DNA from: Halobacteroidaceae bacterium
GTDB lineage: Bacteria; Bacillota; Halanaerobiia; B1SED10-174
Length of the DNA: 46,668 nt
NCBI GenBank assembly: GCA_003554585.1
Contig: PWGV01000136.1
Location: 1-46,668 of the forward strand
Direction: 5' to 3'
Part shown: piece after piece, positions 37,655 through 45,189 of the stretch
How the letters are laid out: every line of letters starts with the position of its first letter
Position numbering within the stretch: the first letter of the stretch is position 1
Made by a program: the position numbers and the translations under genes
Notes under the pieces: generated by a model
What the model was told of the DNA's origin: nothing
Database searches by the model: none
Seen by the model: only the letters and a program-made list of their open reading frames with translations

Positions 37655-39721
37655 CTCCACTCTTTCTGTCCAGAGTTCTCGAGGAAGGTTTTCCATGTAA
37701 TCCAGGTAAGCAAGGAGGGCTTCTTTTTCGGAATAACCAACCTGTCTTTTATTTTTTAAAAACCCATACCTTTGCTGCCATTTGCCTGCTTCATACCCGT
37801 TCAGGGCAACGGAATAGGTTTGCTCTCTCTCAATTCTTTTACCTTCAAGGTACAATTCAATTCCTGTTCTACTCTCCTCTGTATGCAGTAACACATATTC
37901 TATATTTTTGGAAAATTGATAAGGGACAGCGTAACCAGTTCTCTTTATTTCATTAATAAGGATTTTCTCTAACGTTCCTCCGGTCAAATCAAAAATCAAA
38001 ACCGGGTTTTCATACCGGAATCCAGGAAAAAACAAATCCAGAATTTCCTGGTTAAGAGGGCCTTTAGTTAGTTCCAGGTCCGGACAGAGCTGATTCGTGG
38101 GGTAAAAACCCAGATCGGCCCCCCCAGCCACCTTTATTGCTTCTGCTATAAGGGTCCCCGCGCTTACTGATTGGCTGGTTTTATTACCCGTGGATAAAGG
38201 AAGCGGGCATTTGCCGACAAACGCCCCTTTTGCTCCACTCCTCTCAATCCTGACCGCAGTTTTATCCCCCTGCGAGAGATCAATTTTGTCATTTTTTTTG
38301 AGAAAGGTGATCAGGTTTTCCGCAGTGGTTTCCGATAGTTCCCGCCTTTTTTGTAGTGGGGGTAAAGGATAATATGTTTCAGCAACATAGCTGTTCAAGC
38401 CTATTAAATAAGTTTCTTCCTCAGCAAACTTTTCCCCATCTTTCCCCCAAATGTTTATTTTTTCAACTTCACCCGCTTCATTTACCCGGACTTCATACCT
38501 GCCTCCGCCGGGGAGAAGGTCGATAGAATTACGGCGGGAAAAAGAGTTAGCAAGTAAAGTCCTGAGCTCTTCTAATGTCATTTCAACAATTACTATCTCG
38601 TTATCAAAAGGATCCAAACGATAAATATCTACCCGGCTGATTTCGGGGGGTAGGTAACCACTTCTTACTCCTCCTATATTCTGAAAAGCGATGTCAAGGT
38701 CATACCTTTCTGCAACAGCACTGGCTAAAAGAGACCCCAGCTGCTCCTGTCCTCTGATCCCTCCGGGGTAAAAAGCGACAATATCTTCTCTTAAATAGGC
38801 CATCTCCTCCTGGAAAGCATCTATTTTCTTTTCGACAGATAGATTGGTTTTTTTGATCTCGTCTATGGGCAGTAAAGAGCCCTTCCTTTTTTCAACTTTT
38901 CCTTCGGCGGGGTTATATTTGATTACAATTTTCCCTAGATAATCTGTCTTTGAACCAGCCTGGGCAATTAAAGTTCCATTAATTTCCTCTGGTTTTTCCA
39001 GGGCAGTGTGGGAATGCCCTCCCAAAATAACTTCCAGAAACCCGGCCTCTTTAGCCAGGATTTTATCCTTTCTCAGCCCCAGGTGAGTTAAGCCAATTAC
39101 AATATCACTTTTTCTGGCGAGAAATTCATACTCCTCGGCAGCTTTTAAAGGAGCTAAAAAGACCAGTCCTTCAAGATTGGAGGGATGGGTTGCAGGTAGT
39201 CCTCTGCTTCCCACTTCAACCAGCCCCAAAAAACTGATTTCAGTTCCACTTTCTGTCGTTTCTACCAGGTAAGGGACCGGTTTTTCCAGAAGGGCTTTTT
39301 CTTTAATTTCAATATTGGCGAGTAGCATTGGAAAATCAGCTTTCTGGCGAAGCAGGTTTAACTGTTCCTGGCCATAATCAAAATCGTGATTTCCAATAAC
39401 CATTGCATCATAAGCCGCGGCATTCATAAGTTCAATCATGGGCTTTCCCGGAAATTTTTCCCCGTTTTCACGGTTATAGTGATCAACTACCGGGTTACCA
39501 GAAAAAATATCTCCAGCACTGAGCAGGAAAACCGCGTTATAATTCTCCTTTAATTTTTCTTTTTTCCAGGCAATACGTCCAAAATTTTCTATCTGCCCGT
39601 GTTCATCGTTGGTATGAAGAAAAACAATTTTCTCCAACTCATTTTCAGCAAGAACCCCCGCATCCAGCGAAGAAATGACCAGAAAACCAGTAAGGACAAA
39701 AAGGAAAAACTTAAAAAGCAT
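37637..39721 (-). CDS. Secreted 5'-nucleotidase family protein with two C-terminal domains
   Basis: A 694-residue exported phosphoesterase of the UshA/YfkN type, releasing phosphate from nucleotides outside the cytoplasmic membrane. Signal peptide about 1-25. The metallophosphatase domain (about 30-300) has all metal motifs: HTNDEHG (36-42), SAGDIFSG (68-75), GNHDFD (110-115), GLTHLG and GGHSH. The first substrate-binding C-domain (about 325-485) has FQNIGGVRSGYLP and DPFDNEIVIVEMTLEEL. A second, shorter copy of the C-domain (about 510-665) has TAGTLIAEA-like SVSAGTLIAEAIKVAGGADLGF and NPVLIFDLTGGTLEKIL. Most family members carry one. AGGAGG precedes the ATG. It lies 17 bases after psuG. Confidence 0.9.
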   Translation of the reverse strand: MLFKFFLFVLTGFLVISSLDAGVLAENELEKIVFLHTNDEHGQIENFGRIAWKKEKLKENYNAVFLLSAGDIFSGNPVVDHYNRENGEKFPGKPMIELMNAAAYDAMVIGNHDFDYGQEQLNLLRQKADFPMLLANIEIKEKALLEKPVPYLVETTESGTEISFLGLVEVGSRGLPATHPSNLEGLVFLAPLKAAEEYEFLARKSDIVIGLTHLGLRKDKILAKEAGFLEVILGGHSHTALEKPEEINGTLIAQAGSKTDYLGKIVIKYNPAEGKVEKRKGSLLPIDEIKKTNLSVEKKIDAFQEEMAYLREDIVAFYPGGIRGQEQLGSLLASAVAERYDLDIAFQNIGGVRSGYLPPEISRVDIYRLDPFDNEIVIVEMTLEELRTLLANSFSRRNSIDLLPGGGRYEVRVNEAGEVEKINIWGKDGEKFAEEETYLIGLNSYVAETYYPLPPLQKRRELSETTAENLITFLKKNDKIDLSQGDKTAVRIERSGAKGAFVGKCPLPLSTGNKTSQSVSAGTLIAEAIKVAGGADLGFYPTNQLCPDLELTKGPLNQEILDLFFPGFRYENPVLIFDLTGGTLEKILINEIKRTGYAVPYQFSKNIEYVLLHTEESRTGIELYLEGKRIEREQTYSVALNGYEAGKWQQRYGFLKNKRQVGYSEKEALLAYLDYMENLPRELWTERVEKKKPR

Positions 39722-39738
39722 TTACTACCTCCTGAAGT

Positions 39739-40638
39739 TCAAACAAGAAATTTACTTACCTGTGCCCCAATTGAGGCATTGTTTTTTATCAGCACCTTAT
39801 TTGCCCGCAGAGTGTTCCCACGGGTATGTTCATTCATCCGCTTTAGTAAAAAAGGAGTAACACCCTTTCCTGCAATGCCCCTTTCTTCTGCTTCCTTCAG
39901 GGAGAATTCCAGGGCTTTCTCCATCTCTTCTTTTGAGATCCCGTACCCTTTGGGAACCGGACAGGCAATAACAATTCCTCCCCCCAGGTCAAGTTCTTTT
40001 TTGTGCTTGATAAAAGAAGCAATTTCCCCGGGACCATCCAACCTCATCGGGGCGAAGAAGCCACTCTGGTCGCTGAAAAAAGCCGGGAAATGATCCGTTT
40101 GGTAACCAATAACCGGGACCCCCTTTGTCTCCAGGTATTCCAGGGTTTTTCTGATATCAAGAATTGATTTTACCCCGGCGCAAAAAACAGCGACCCGGGT
40201 GCGGGCGAGCTCTTCCAGGTCTGCAGAAATATCAAAAGTGTTTTCTACACCCCGGTGAACCCCTCCAATTCCTCCCGTGGCGAAAACTCCAATCCCCGCC
40301 CTCTGGGCCAGGAGCATTGTCGCCGCAACAGTAGTCCCACCGGTTAGCCCCTTGCTCACTGCGAACGCCAAATCCTGGCGGCTAATCTTTCGGGGGCTCT
40401 TAAATTTGGCCAACTCTTTAAGCTGGGCTTCTTCCAGGCCAATTTTAATCTCTCCCCCCATTACGGCTATTGTTGCGGGGACAGCCCCCTCTTCCCGGAC
40501 AACATTTTCCACGGCAAGGGCTGTTTCCCAGTTCTCGGGTCGGGGCATACCGTGGGTAATAATCGTTGATTCCAGGGCTACAACCCCCAGTCCTTTTTCC
40601 AGGGCTTTTTTTACTTCTTTCTTCACCAGAAACTTCAT
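39739..40638 (-). CDS. psuG: Pseudouridine-5'-phosphate glycosidase
   Basis: PsuG splits pseudouridine-5'-phosphate into uracil and ribose-5-phosphate. The 299-residue protein has the conserved VALESTIITHGMPRPENWETA near the N-terminus, PATIAVMGGEIKIGL, SRQDLAFAVSKGLTGGTTVAATM, GVFATGGIGGVHRG (active-site Lys and Gly-rich region), and CAGVKSILDIRKTLEYLETKGVPVIGY. Length matches the family. It overlaps psuK by four bases (ATGA), so kinase and glycosidase are translated together, forming a complete two-step pathway for modified nucleosides from RNA turnover. Confidence 0.95.
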   Translation of the reverse strand: MKFLVKKEVKKALEKGLGVVALESTIITHGMPRPENWETALAVENVVREEGAVPATIAVMGGEIKIGLEEAQLKELAKFKSPRKISRQDLAFAVSKGLTGGTTVAATMLLAQRAGIGVFATGGIGGVHRGVENTFDISADLEELARTRVAVFCAGVKSILDIRKTLEYLETKGVPVIGYQTDHFPAFFSDQSGFFAPMRLDGPGEIASFIKHKKELDLGGGIVIACPVPKGYGISKEEMEKALEFSLKEAEERGIAGKGVTPFLLKRMNEHTRGNTLRANKVLIKNNASIGAQVSKFLV

Positions 40639-41564
40639 TCTTTTCCCTCCTCCAGTAAACCCGGGGTAATTTCCGGGCTAACACTTCCCAGCGCCTGCAG
40701 AGTAAGTTTGGCAGCCTTTTGGCCAAATTGGGAACAGTCTTCAAGGCTCCAACCCTTCTCAGAACCCGCCACGAATGCTGCTACCAGGCTATCTCCTGCG
40801 CCCGTAGCATCCCTGATATTTACATTTACCGCGGGACAATGAAAACCTCCCTCCCTTGAATGAACATAAAACCCTTCCGGCCCCATTTTTAATAACAGGA
40901 CATCGACACCAAGAGCCAGGATTTTTTCTCCCGCCCCGTTTAAATCTTCAATTGTTTCCAGGGGGACTGGTAGAATTGCCCTAAATTCTTCCCGGTTTGT
41001 AGCCAGGATACTGGTGCCCCCAAGCAAAGGAATTGCCCGGGGAGCTTTGGCAACCGAGACAGTTTCTAAAACCAGGGAGAAACCAAAACTTTCTTTCATC
41101 CTGCCTATGGTTTCTAGGGCTGCAGGTTCGAGATTGGTATCAGCAATAACCGTGATTGCTTTTTTTAAAATATCTTCCTGCGATTCGATAAAATTTGAAT
41201 CTATCGTTCTCAATACATCCATATCCGAAATGCCCAGGACCAGATCCCCGGATTGATCCAGGAATGCCAGATATGTCCCGGTATTTTTACAACAGCAGCC
41301 CTTGACTCTTTTAACATTTACACCATGAAGTTCTGTTTCTTCCAAAAGCTTCCTCCCCGCAAAATCGTCCCCTACTGCAGTAAGCAAAAATGTTTTTTTC
41401 CCCAGGCGGGCCAGGTTTTCCGCGATATTTCTAGCCACCCCGCCGGGACTTGTTTTAATTTGAGCAGGGTTTGAAGAATTCCAAGCAATATCTTTTAAAA
41501 CCCGTCCCCTTATATCAACGTTCGCCCCCCCGATAACAACCATGTACTCTTTTTCTACGGCCAT
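40635..41564 (-). CDS. psuK: Pseudouridine kinase (PfkB family)
   Basis: A 309-residue PfkB/ribokinase-family kinase that phosphorylates pseudouridine to the substrate of PsuG. Substrate-binding GGANVDIRGRVL and SPGGVARNIAENLARLGKKTFLLTAVGDD are in the N-terminal half; DATGAGDSLVAAFVAG near residue 255 holds the catalytic Asp and anion hole. PfkB sequence alone does not fix the sugar; the psuG neighbour and the four-base overlap make pseudouridine very likely. GGAGGG precedes the ATG. The terminator at 41650-41693 insulates the pair from the upstream regulator. Confidence 0.9.
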   Translation of the reverse strand: MAVEKEYMVVIGGANVDIRGRVLKDIAWNSSNPAQIKTSPGGVARNIAENLARLGKKTFLLTAVGDDFAGRKLLEETELHGVNVKRVKGCCCKNTGTYLAFLDQSGDLVLGISDMDVLRTIDSNFIESQEDILKKAITVIADTNLEPAALETIGRMKESFGFSLVLETVSVAKAPRAIPLLGGTSILATNREEFRAILPVPLETIEDLNGAGEKILALGVDVLLLKMGPEGFYVHSREGGFHCPAVNVNIRDATGAGDSLVAAFVAGSEKGWSLEDCSQFGQKAAKLTLQALGSVSPEITPGLLEEGKE

Positions 41565-41649
41565 TTTTCCCTCCTTTTTAACCCCAAACCACCAAAAAAC
41601 TCTATTAATTTAATTTTTTCCCATAAAAACAGGGAAAAGGTTTTACCGA

Positions 41650-41693
41650 AAATCAAAACTCCGGGCCTGGAATAAGATTCCAACCCGGAGTTT
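41650..41693 (-). terminator. Rho-independent terminator of the Rrf2 gene
   Basis: A 10-bp stem AAACTCCGGG/CCCGGAGTTT with an inner GGAAT/ATTCC pair, then TTTTGATTTT on the minus strand. It starts a few bases past the rrf2 stop codon. Confidence 0.9.
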
Positions 41694-41696
41694 CAT

Positions 41697-42098
41697 TTAA
41701 ATGTTGGCAAGCTCTTTCAAACTAATCGATTCTAATTCTTGAACAACAACGTCCCGCAGCCGAACCCAGATATGGCGGGCCTCGCAGGTTTCATGCCTGG
41801 AACATCTCTGGGGGTCATCCACACATTCGACCGGGGCAAGGGACCCTTCAACGATACTTACAATTTCCGCGAGGTTAATTTTTGCGGGGTCCTTACCCAG
41901 GTAATGGCCGCCCCCGCTTCCCTTGCGGGTCCTGACCAATCCCTGGATATTAAGTGGAAAAAGAACCTGCTCCAGGTACTTGGCAGAAATACCCTGTTTT
42001 TCGGCGATATCCTTTAACCGAACAGGACCTTTTTCATAGTGGCGAGACAACTCGATAAGTGCCCTGGTCGCGTAACGAGCCTTTGTCGATAGCTTCAT
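41697..42098 (-). CDS. Rrf2-family transcriptional regulator (IscR-like)
   Basis: A 133-residue DNA-binding regulator. The winged helix-turn-helix (MKLSTKARYATRALIELSRHYEKGPVRLKDIAEKQGISAKYLEQVLFPLNIQGLVRTRKGSGGGHYLG) is standard Rrf2. Three cysteines (92, 99, 105) in ECVDDPQRCSRHETC have nearly the spacing of the iron-sulfur ligands of IscR (92, 98, 104). This suggests an Fe-S sensor, probably of iron-sulfur status or cysteine metabolism. No isc/suf/cys genes are adjacent. AGGGAGG precedes the ATG. An inverted repeat upstream (42136-42148) may be its own operator. Flanked by a strong terminator. Confidence 0.88.
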   Translation of the reverse strand: MKLSTKARYATRALIELSRHYEKGPVRLKDIAEKQGISAKYLEQVLFPLNIQGLVRTRKGSGGGHYLGKDPAKINLAEIVSIVEGSLAPVECVDDPQRCSRHETCEARHIWVRLRDVVVQELESISLKELANI

Positions 42099-42135
42099 TT
42101 CTGAACCTCCCTTAAAACCCTATTTTACCACCATA

Positions 42136-42148
42136 ATAATAGTATTAT
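42136..42148. promoter_or_regulatory. Possible Rrf2 operator / promoter region
   Basis: Perfect inverted repeat ATAATA-G-TATTAT just upstream of rrf2, overlapping a TATAAT-like box on the minus strand (about 42151-42146). Rrf2 regulators commonly bind AT-rich dyads overlapping their own promoter. AT-rich DNA makes chance palindromes easy, so this is weak. Confidence 0.35.
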
Positions 42149-42163
42149 AATTTCTACAAAAAT

Positions 42164-43297
42164 TTACGTTTTCCTGCCTGAAAAAAACAAACGAATAATT
42201 TCCTCGCAACTTTGCTCCAGCAGCGTGGGAGCAAACTTCATGGCCTCTTCTAAAGACCTGGGCCGGTCCAGAATTGAAAAAAAAGCCGTAAGTCCTTCCT
42301 CCCGTAATAATGCAATTTCTGGTTCTACCCAACCCCCTACTGCAACTACGGGAATTTTCTTGCTCCTTCGCACCACTCCCAGGACAGTCTTACCATAAAT
42401 GGTCTGTTTATCCAGCCTGCCTTCCCCGGTAATAACCAGGTCGGCTCCTTTTACTTTTTCCTCAAACCTTACGGTGTCCAGGACTAGTTCAACCCCTGGC
42501 TGGAGTTTGCCTCCCAGAAAAACCATCATCCCGGCTCCCAGGCCCCCTGCTGCCCCTGCCCCGGGATAATTCTTTACATCAACCCCTTTTTTATCCCGGA
42601 TCAAATCCCCCAGATGGCCCAGGCCCCGGTCCAGTTCCTTAATCACCTCGGGAGAAGCACCCTTCTGGGGTCCATAAACCCTGGCGGCCCCATTTTCTCC
42701 AGTAAGAGGATTATCAACATCACAGGCCACCTTTATTTCAGTCCTGGCAATCCGGGGATCCAGTCCCTCCAGGTTGAATTCGGCCAGTTTATTTAATTCT
42801 CCGCCTCCCCACTCCAGCTCTTTTCCCTCCGAATCAAAAAATCTGCCTCCAAGAGCCTGGAGCATCCCGATTCCTCCATCGTTGGTAGCGCTGCCACCAA
42901 TACCAACAATAACCGTTCTGCAACCTTCTTCCAGGAGGGCTTTCAAAAGTTCCCCCGCCCCAAAAGTTGTGGTTGTTAAGGGATTTAATTCTTCTGGACC
43001 CAGTAAGGGCAAACCGGAAGCTGCGGCCATCTCCATTACTCCCTGCCCGTCGCCGAGAATTCCGTAAACTGCTTCAACCTTTCTCCCGAGCGGATCGGTT
43101 ACCATGGCCTTTTTTTTCTGTCCTTTTGTTGCAGCAACCAGGGCATCAACAAGCCCTTCCCCCCCGTCAGATAGGGGGAGTTTAACCACGTCAGCTTCGA
43201 GGCAAAACGCCCTTATTCCCCTATCCATCGCTTGGGCAGCCTCTCCAGCAGCGAGGCTGCCTTTAAAGGAATCCGGGGCACATACTATCTTAAACAT
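42164..43297 (-). CDS. Glycerate kinase (GarK/GlxK type)
   Basis: A kinase of about 377 residues (glycerate kinase type 1) that phosphorylates D-glycerate, feeding it into glycolysis. Hallmarks: IVCAPDSFKGSLAAGEAAQAM at the N-terminus, PLSDGGEGLVDAL, VGIGGSATNDGGIGMLQALGGRF, GAGAAGGLGAGMMVFLGGKLQPGVELVLD and DLVITGEGRLDKQTIYGKTVLGV. The product (2- or 3-phosphoglycerate) cannot be told from sequence. The start ATG shares one base with the stop codon of the upstream small membrane protein (TGATG), so the two are coupled. AAGG lies ahead. Confidence 0.93.
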   Translation of the reverse strand: MFKIVCAPDSFKGSLAAGEAAQAMDRGIRAFCLEADVVKLPLSDGGEGLVDALVAATKGQKKKAMVTDPLGRKVEAVYGILGDGQGVMEMAAASGLPLLGPEELNPLTTTTFGAGELLKALLEEGCRTVIVGIGGSATNDGGIGMLQALGGRFFDSEGKELEWGGGELNKLAEFNLEGLDPRIARTEIKVACDVDNPLTGENGAARVYGPQKGASPEVIKELDRGLGHLGDLIRDKKGVDVKNYPGAGAAGGLGAGMMVFLGGKLQPGVELVLDTVRFEEKVKGADLVITGEGRLDKQTIYGKTVLGVVRRSKKIPVVAVGGWVEPEIALLREEGLTAFFSILDRPRSLEEAMKFAPTLLEQSCEEIIRLFFSGRKT

Positions 43298-43545
43298 CAC
43301 CTTTTCCTTAAGATCGCACCAAGAAGAATCCCGAAACCCAGGCCAATGGCTCCACTGACCAGGATCCTTTCTCTAATCTGGCGGATACCGGTTATTGTCT
43401 CTCTAATTTCGTCCAGAAAATCCTGGGGTGGGTTGGTTAAATGGTTCAGGGGTACATATTCTCCCCCAACCTGGCCGAAAATTAAATACCCCACAACCAG
43501 ACCTACAGCTCCGAGCAGAATCCCGTAAAAAAATATTTTAAACAT
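43297..43545 (-). CDS. Small two-span membrane protein upstream of glycerate kinase
   Basis: About 82 residues with one hydrophobic helix at each end (MFKIFFYGILLGAVGLVVGYLIFG and LVSGAIGLGFGILLGAIL) joined by a polar segment with an amphipathic helix (QDFLDEIRETITGIRQIRERI). It ends RKR. No family recognised. ATG 43545 is chosen over GTG 43554 because AGGGG is eight bases ahead. Its stop codon overlaps the glycerate kinase start, which strongly suggests translational coupling, but the reason for the pairing is unclear. Confidence 0.68.
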   Translation of the reverse strand: MFKIFFYGILLGAVGLVVGYLIFGQVGGEYVPLNHLTNPPQDFLDEIRETITGIRQIRERILVSGAIGLGFGILLGAILRKR

Positions 43546-43626
43546 TTCTTTCACCCCTATAAATTTTTTCTATACCAGACTGTTTTTCCCTTCAACAGGG
43601 CCATAAACCCCCGGAAAAGGTTCCTT

Positions 43627-44271
43627 TTAGTGGATTTTCCCATCGGGGGGGTTTTCGTCCTCTTCCATTTTTGCCGCTGTTTTAATTGCTGCTTTTAGCC
43701 CCGAAATTATCGTTTCCAGGCTCATGGAAGATTTCCCGGGGTAGTTTATAGCCTGCTCGGGAAGGAAGGGAATATGGATCAAACCTGCCCGACTATTAAT
43801 TCCCTCCCCGGCCAAATAATTGAGGATCCCGTACATAATATTATTACAGACATAAGTTCCCGCTGAATTTGATACTCCAGCAGGAATTCCCTCTTCTCTT
43901 ATCGCCCGAACCAACGATTTTATGGGAAGAGTTGACCAGTAAGCAGTGGGACCACCTTTTGCAATGGGTTCATCAACAGGCTGATTTCCTTCATTATCCT
44001 TGATACCGGCATCGTTAACGTTTATTGCCACCCGCTCGATACCGATTTCACTCCTGCCTCCAGCCTGCCCAATACAGATCACAATATCCGGATCAAACCT
44101 GCCAATTACTTGAATTGCAACTTCAATCGCCCTGCCAAAAACAGTTGGCAGGCGAAGGGTTTCGATCTCCAACCCTTCAATCTTTTCGTTTCCAATTCTT
44201 CGAACCGCTTCCCAGGACGGATTCAATTTCTCCCCGGCAAATGGTTCAAAACCAGTTAATAGTATTTTCAA
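43627..44271 (-). CDS. pcp: Pyrrolidone-carboxylate peptidase (pyroglutamyl peptidase I)
   Basis: A 214-residue cytosolic cysteine peptidase that removes N-terminal pyroglutamate from peptides. The start region ILLTGFEPFAGEKLNPSWEAVRRI is diagnostic. The catalytic triad is visible: Glu79 in IGIERVAINVNDAG, Cys142 in SNSAGTYVCNNIMYG and His166 in LIHIPFLPEQ. The start codon is TTG with AAGGAG seven bases upstream. It seems to be a single-gene unit. Length is normal apart from a short acidic C-terminal extension. Confidence 0.95.
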   Translation of the reverse strand: MKILLTGFEPFAGEKLNPSWEAVRRIGNEKIEGLEIETLRLPTVFGRAIEVAIQVIGRFDPDIVICIGQAGGRSEIGIERVAINVNDAGIKDNEGNQPVDEPIAKGGPTAYWSTLPIKSLVRAIREEGIPAGVSNSAGTYVCNNIMYGILNYLAGEGINSRAGLIHIPFLPEQAINYPGKSSMSLETIISGLKAAIKTAAKMEEDENPPDGKIH

Positions 44272-44359
44272 CTCTAATCTCCTTCCCCCAGACTTTCTTG
44301 TTATTTGTCAAATAATTAATAGTCCCCAATTAAAAGAAACCTGCCAAAAAATTAGTTTT

Positions 44360-44842
44360 TTAAGGTTTGTTCTTTCTTTCAAAGGTATAGTAAGTATAGG
44401 GAATTTTTCCTTCAATCCTTTTTACATAGGTTGTTACAAAATCTTCCTGGTCCCAATCCGGGAAAAAAACATCACCGGGAAAATCCCTATGAATTCGGGT
44501 CATGAAAATCCGATCAGTATAGGGGAGTGCTACTTTGTAAAGCTGGGCTCCACCTGCGATAATTATTTCCCTTTCATCGCTAAATTTCTCAAAGCCTTCT
44601 TGGAAAGACGTTAGCGTAATGCAGTTAGCAAACTCAAATTTTTTGGTCCGGGAAATAACTACTGTAAAACGCTCAGGCAGGGGTCGTCCTATTTCTTCGA
44701 AGGTCCTCCGCCCCATAAAAACAGTTTTCCCCAGGGAAAGCTCCCGGAACCTTTTCTGTTCCCCGGGAATTTTCCAGGGCATTTTTCCCCCCGAACCAAT
44801 GACATTATTTCTGGCAACGGCAACAATTATCGAAACTATCAA
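44360..44842 (-). CDS. folA: Dihydrofolate reductase
   Basis: A 160-residue NADPH-dependent enzyme reducing dihydrofolate to tetrahydrofolate. Key parts: SIIVAVARNNVIGSGGKMPWKIPGEQKRF (substrate site with the catalytic acid Glu28), GKTVFMGRRTFEEIGRPLPERFTVVISR (NADPH binding) and IIAGGAQLYKVALPYTDRIFMTRIHRDFPGDVFFP. Start is TTG with GAGGTGGGG ahead. Thymidylate synthase, often adjacent, is not in the window. It is preceded by a 55-residue membrane protein that may share its transcript. Confidence 0.95.
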   Translation of the reverse strand: MIVSIIVAVARNNVIGSGGKMPWKIPGEQKRFRELSLGKTVFMGRRTFEEIGRPLPERFTVVISRTKKFEFANCITLTSFQEGFEKFSDEREIIIAGGAQLYKVALPYTDRIFMTRIHRDFPGDVFFPDWDQEDFVTTYVKRIEGKIPYTYYTFERKNKP

Positions 44843-44888
44843 CTAACCCCACCTCATTTAAAAACCGGTTCCTACATGTTTGAAATTA

Positions 44889-45056
44889 TTAAAACTGGAA
44901 TAATCTTATGAAAAACTGAAACATGATCCCGAACAAAATCGTTACCAGAAAGGTTTCTAAAAGTCTGGGGTTGCCTTCTTTTTTGGTTACATTAATGTAA
45001 TACCATAAAAACCCAAAAACAATCATCCCCACAGCTGTTCCCACTAATTGTCCCAA
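44889..45056 (-). CDS. Small two-span membrane protein upstream of folA (55 aa)
   Basis: A short frame of 55 residues with two hydrophobic helices (about 4-20, VGTAVGMIVFGFLWYYI, and 35-52, TFLVTILFGIMFQFFIRL) and a small polar loop (NVTKKEGNPR). It starts at TTG with GGGGGAG five bases upstream, a usable ribosome site in a genome stretch where TTG starts are common. No family recognised. It ends 46 bases before folA. Length and hydrophobicity argue for a real gene, but conservation has not been tested. Confidence 0.5.
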   Translation of the reverse strand: MGQLVGTAVGMIVFGFLWYYINVTKKEGNPRLLETFLVTILFGIMFQFFIRLFQF

Positions 45057-45189
45057 ATTTTCTCCCCCCGTTCCATCTTTTTCCCTGGCTCGCGTTCGAC
45101 AGTGATAGTTACAAAAAAAGGCCAGAAAACCCCTTCATTAGAGAACTAATGCCCAACCAAGTAAAATTAGTTTTGTATCTATGGAATTT

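Noticed and set aside
43560-43610. TTGAAG-N15-TATAGA on the minus strand before the small membrane protein/glycerate kinase genes
   Set aside because: The spacer is two bases short of the optimum and the boxes are imperfect. A promoter is expected here but this match is too weak to report.
44272-44359. TTGACA and TTGGCA boxes upstream of pcp
   Set aside because: Neither has an acceptable -10 box at 16-18 bases.
45136-45151. Perfect CATTAG/CTAATG hairpin left of the transposase gene as a possible element end
   Set aside because: Element ends cannot be defined without the other inverted repeat, which lies outside the window. A six-base palindrome in AT-rich DNA is not enough.
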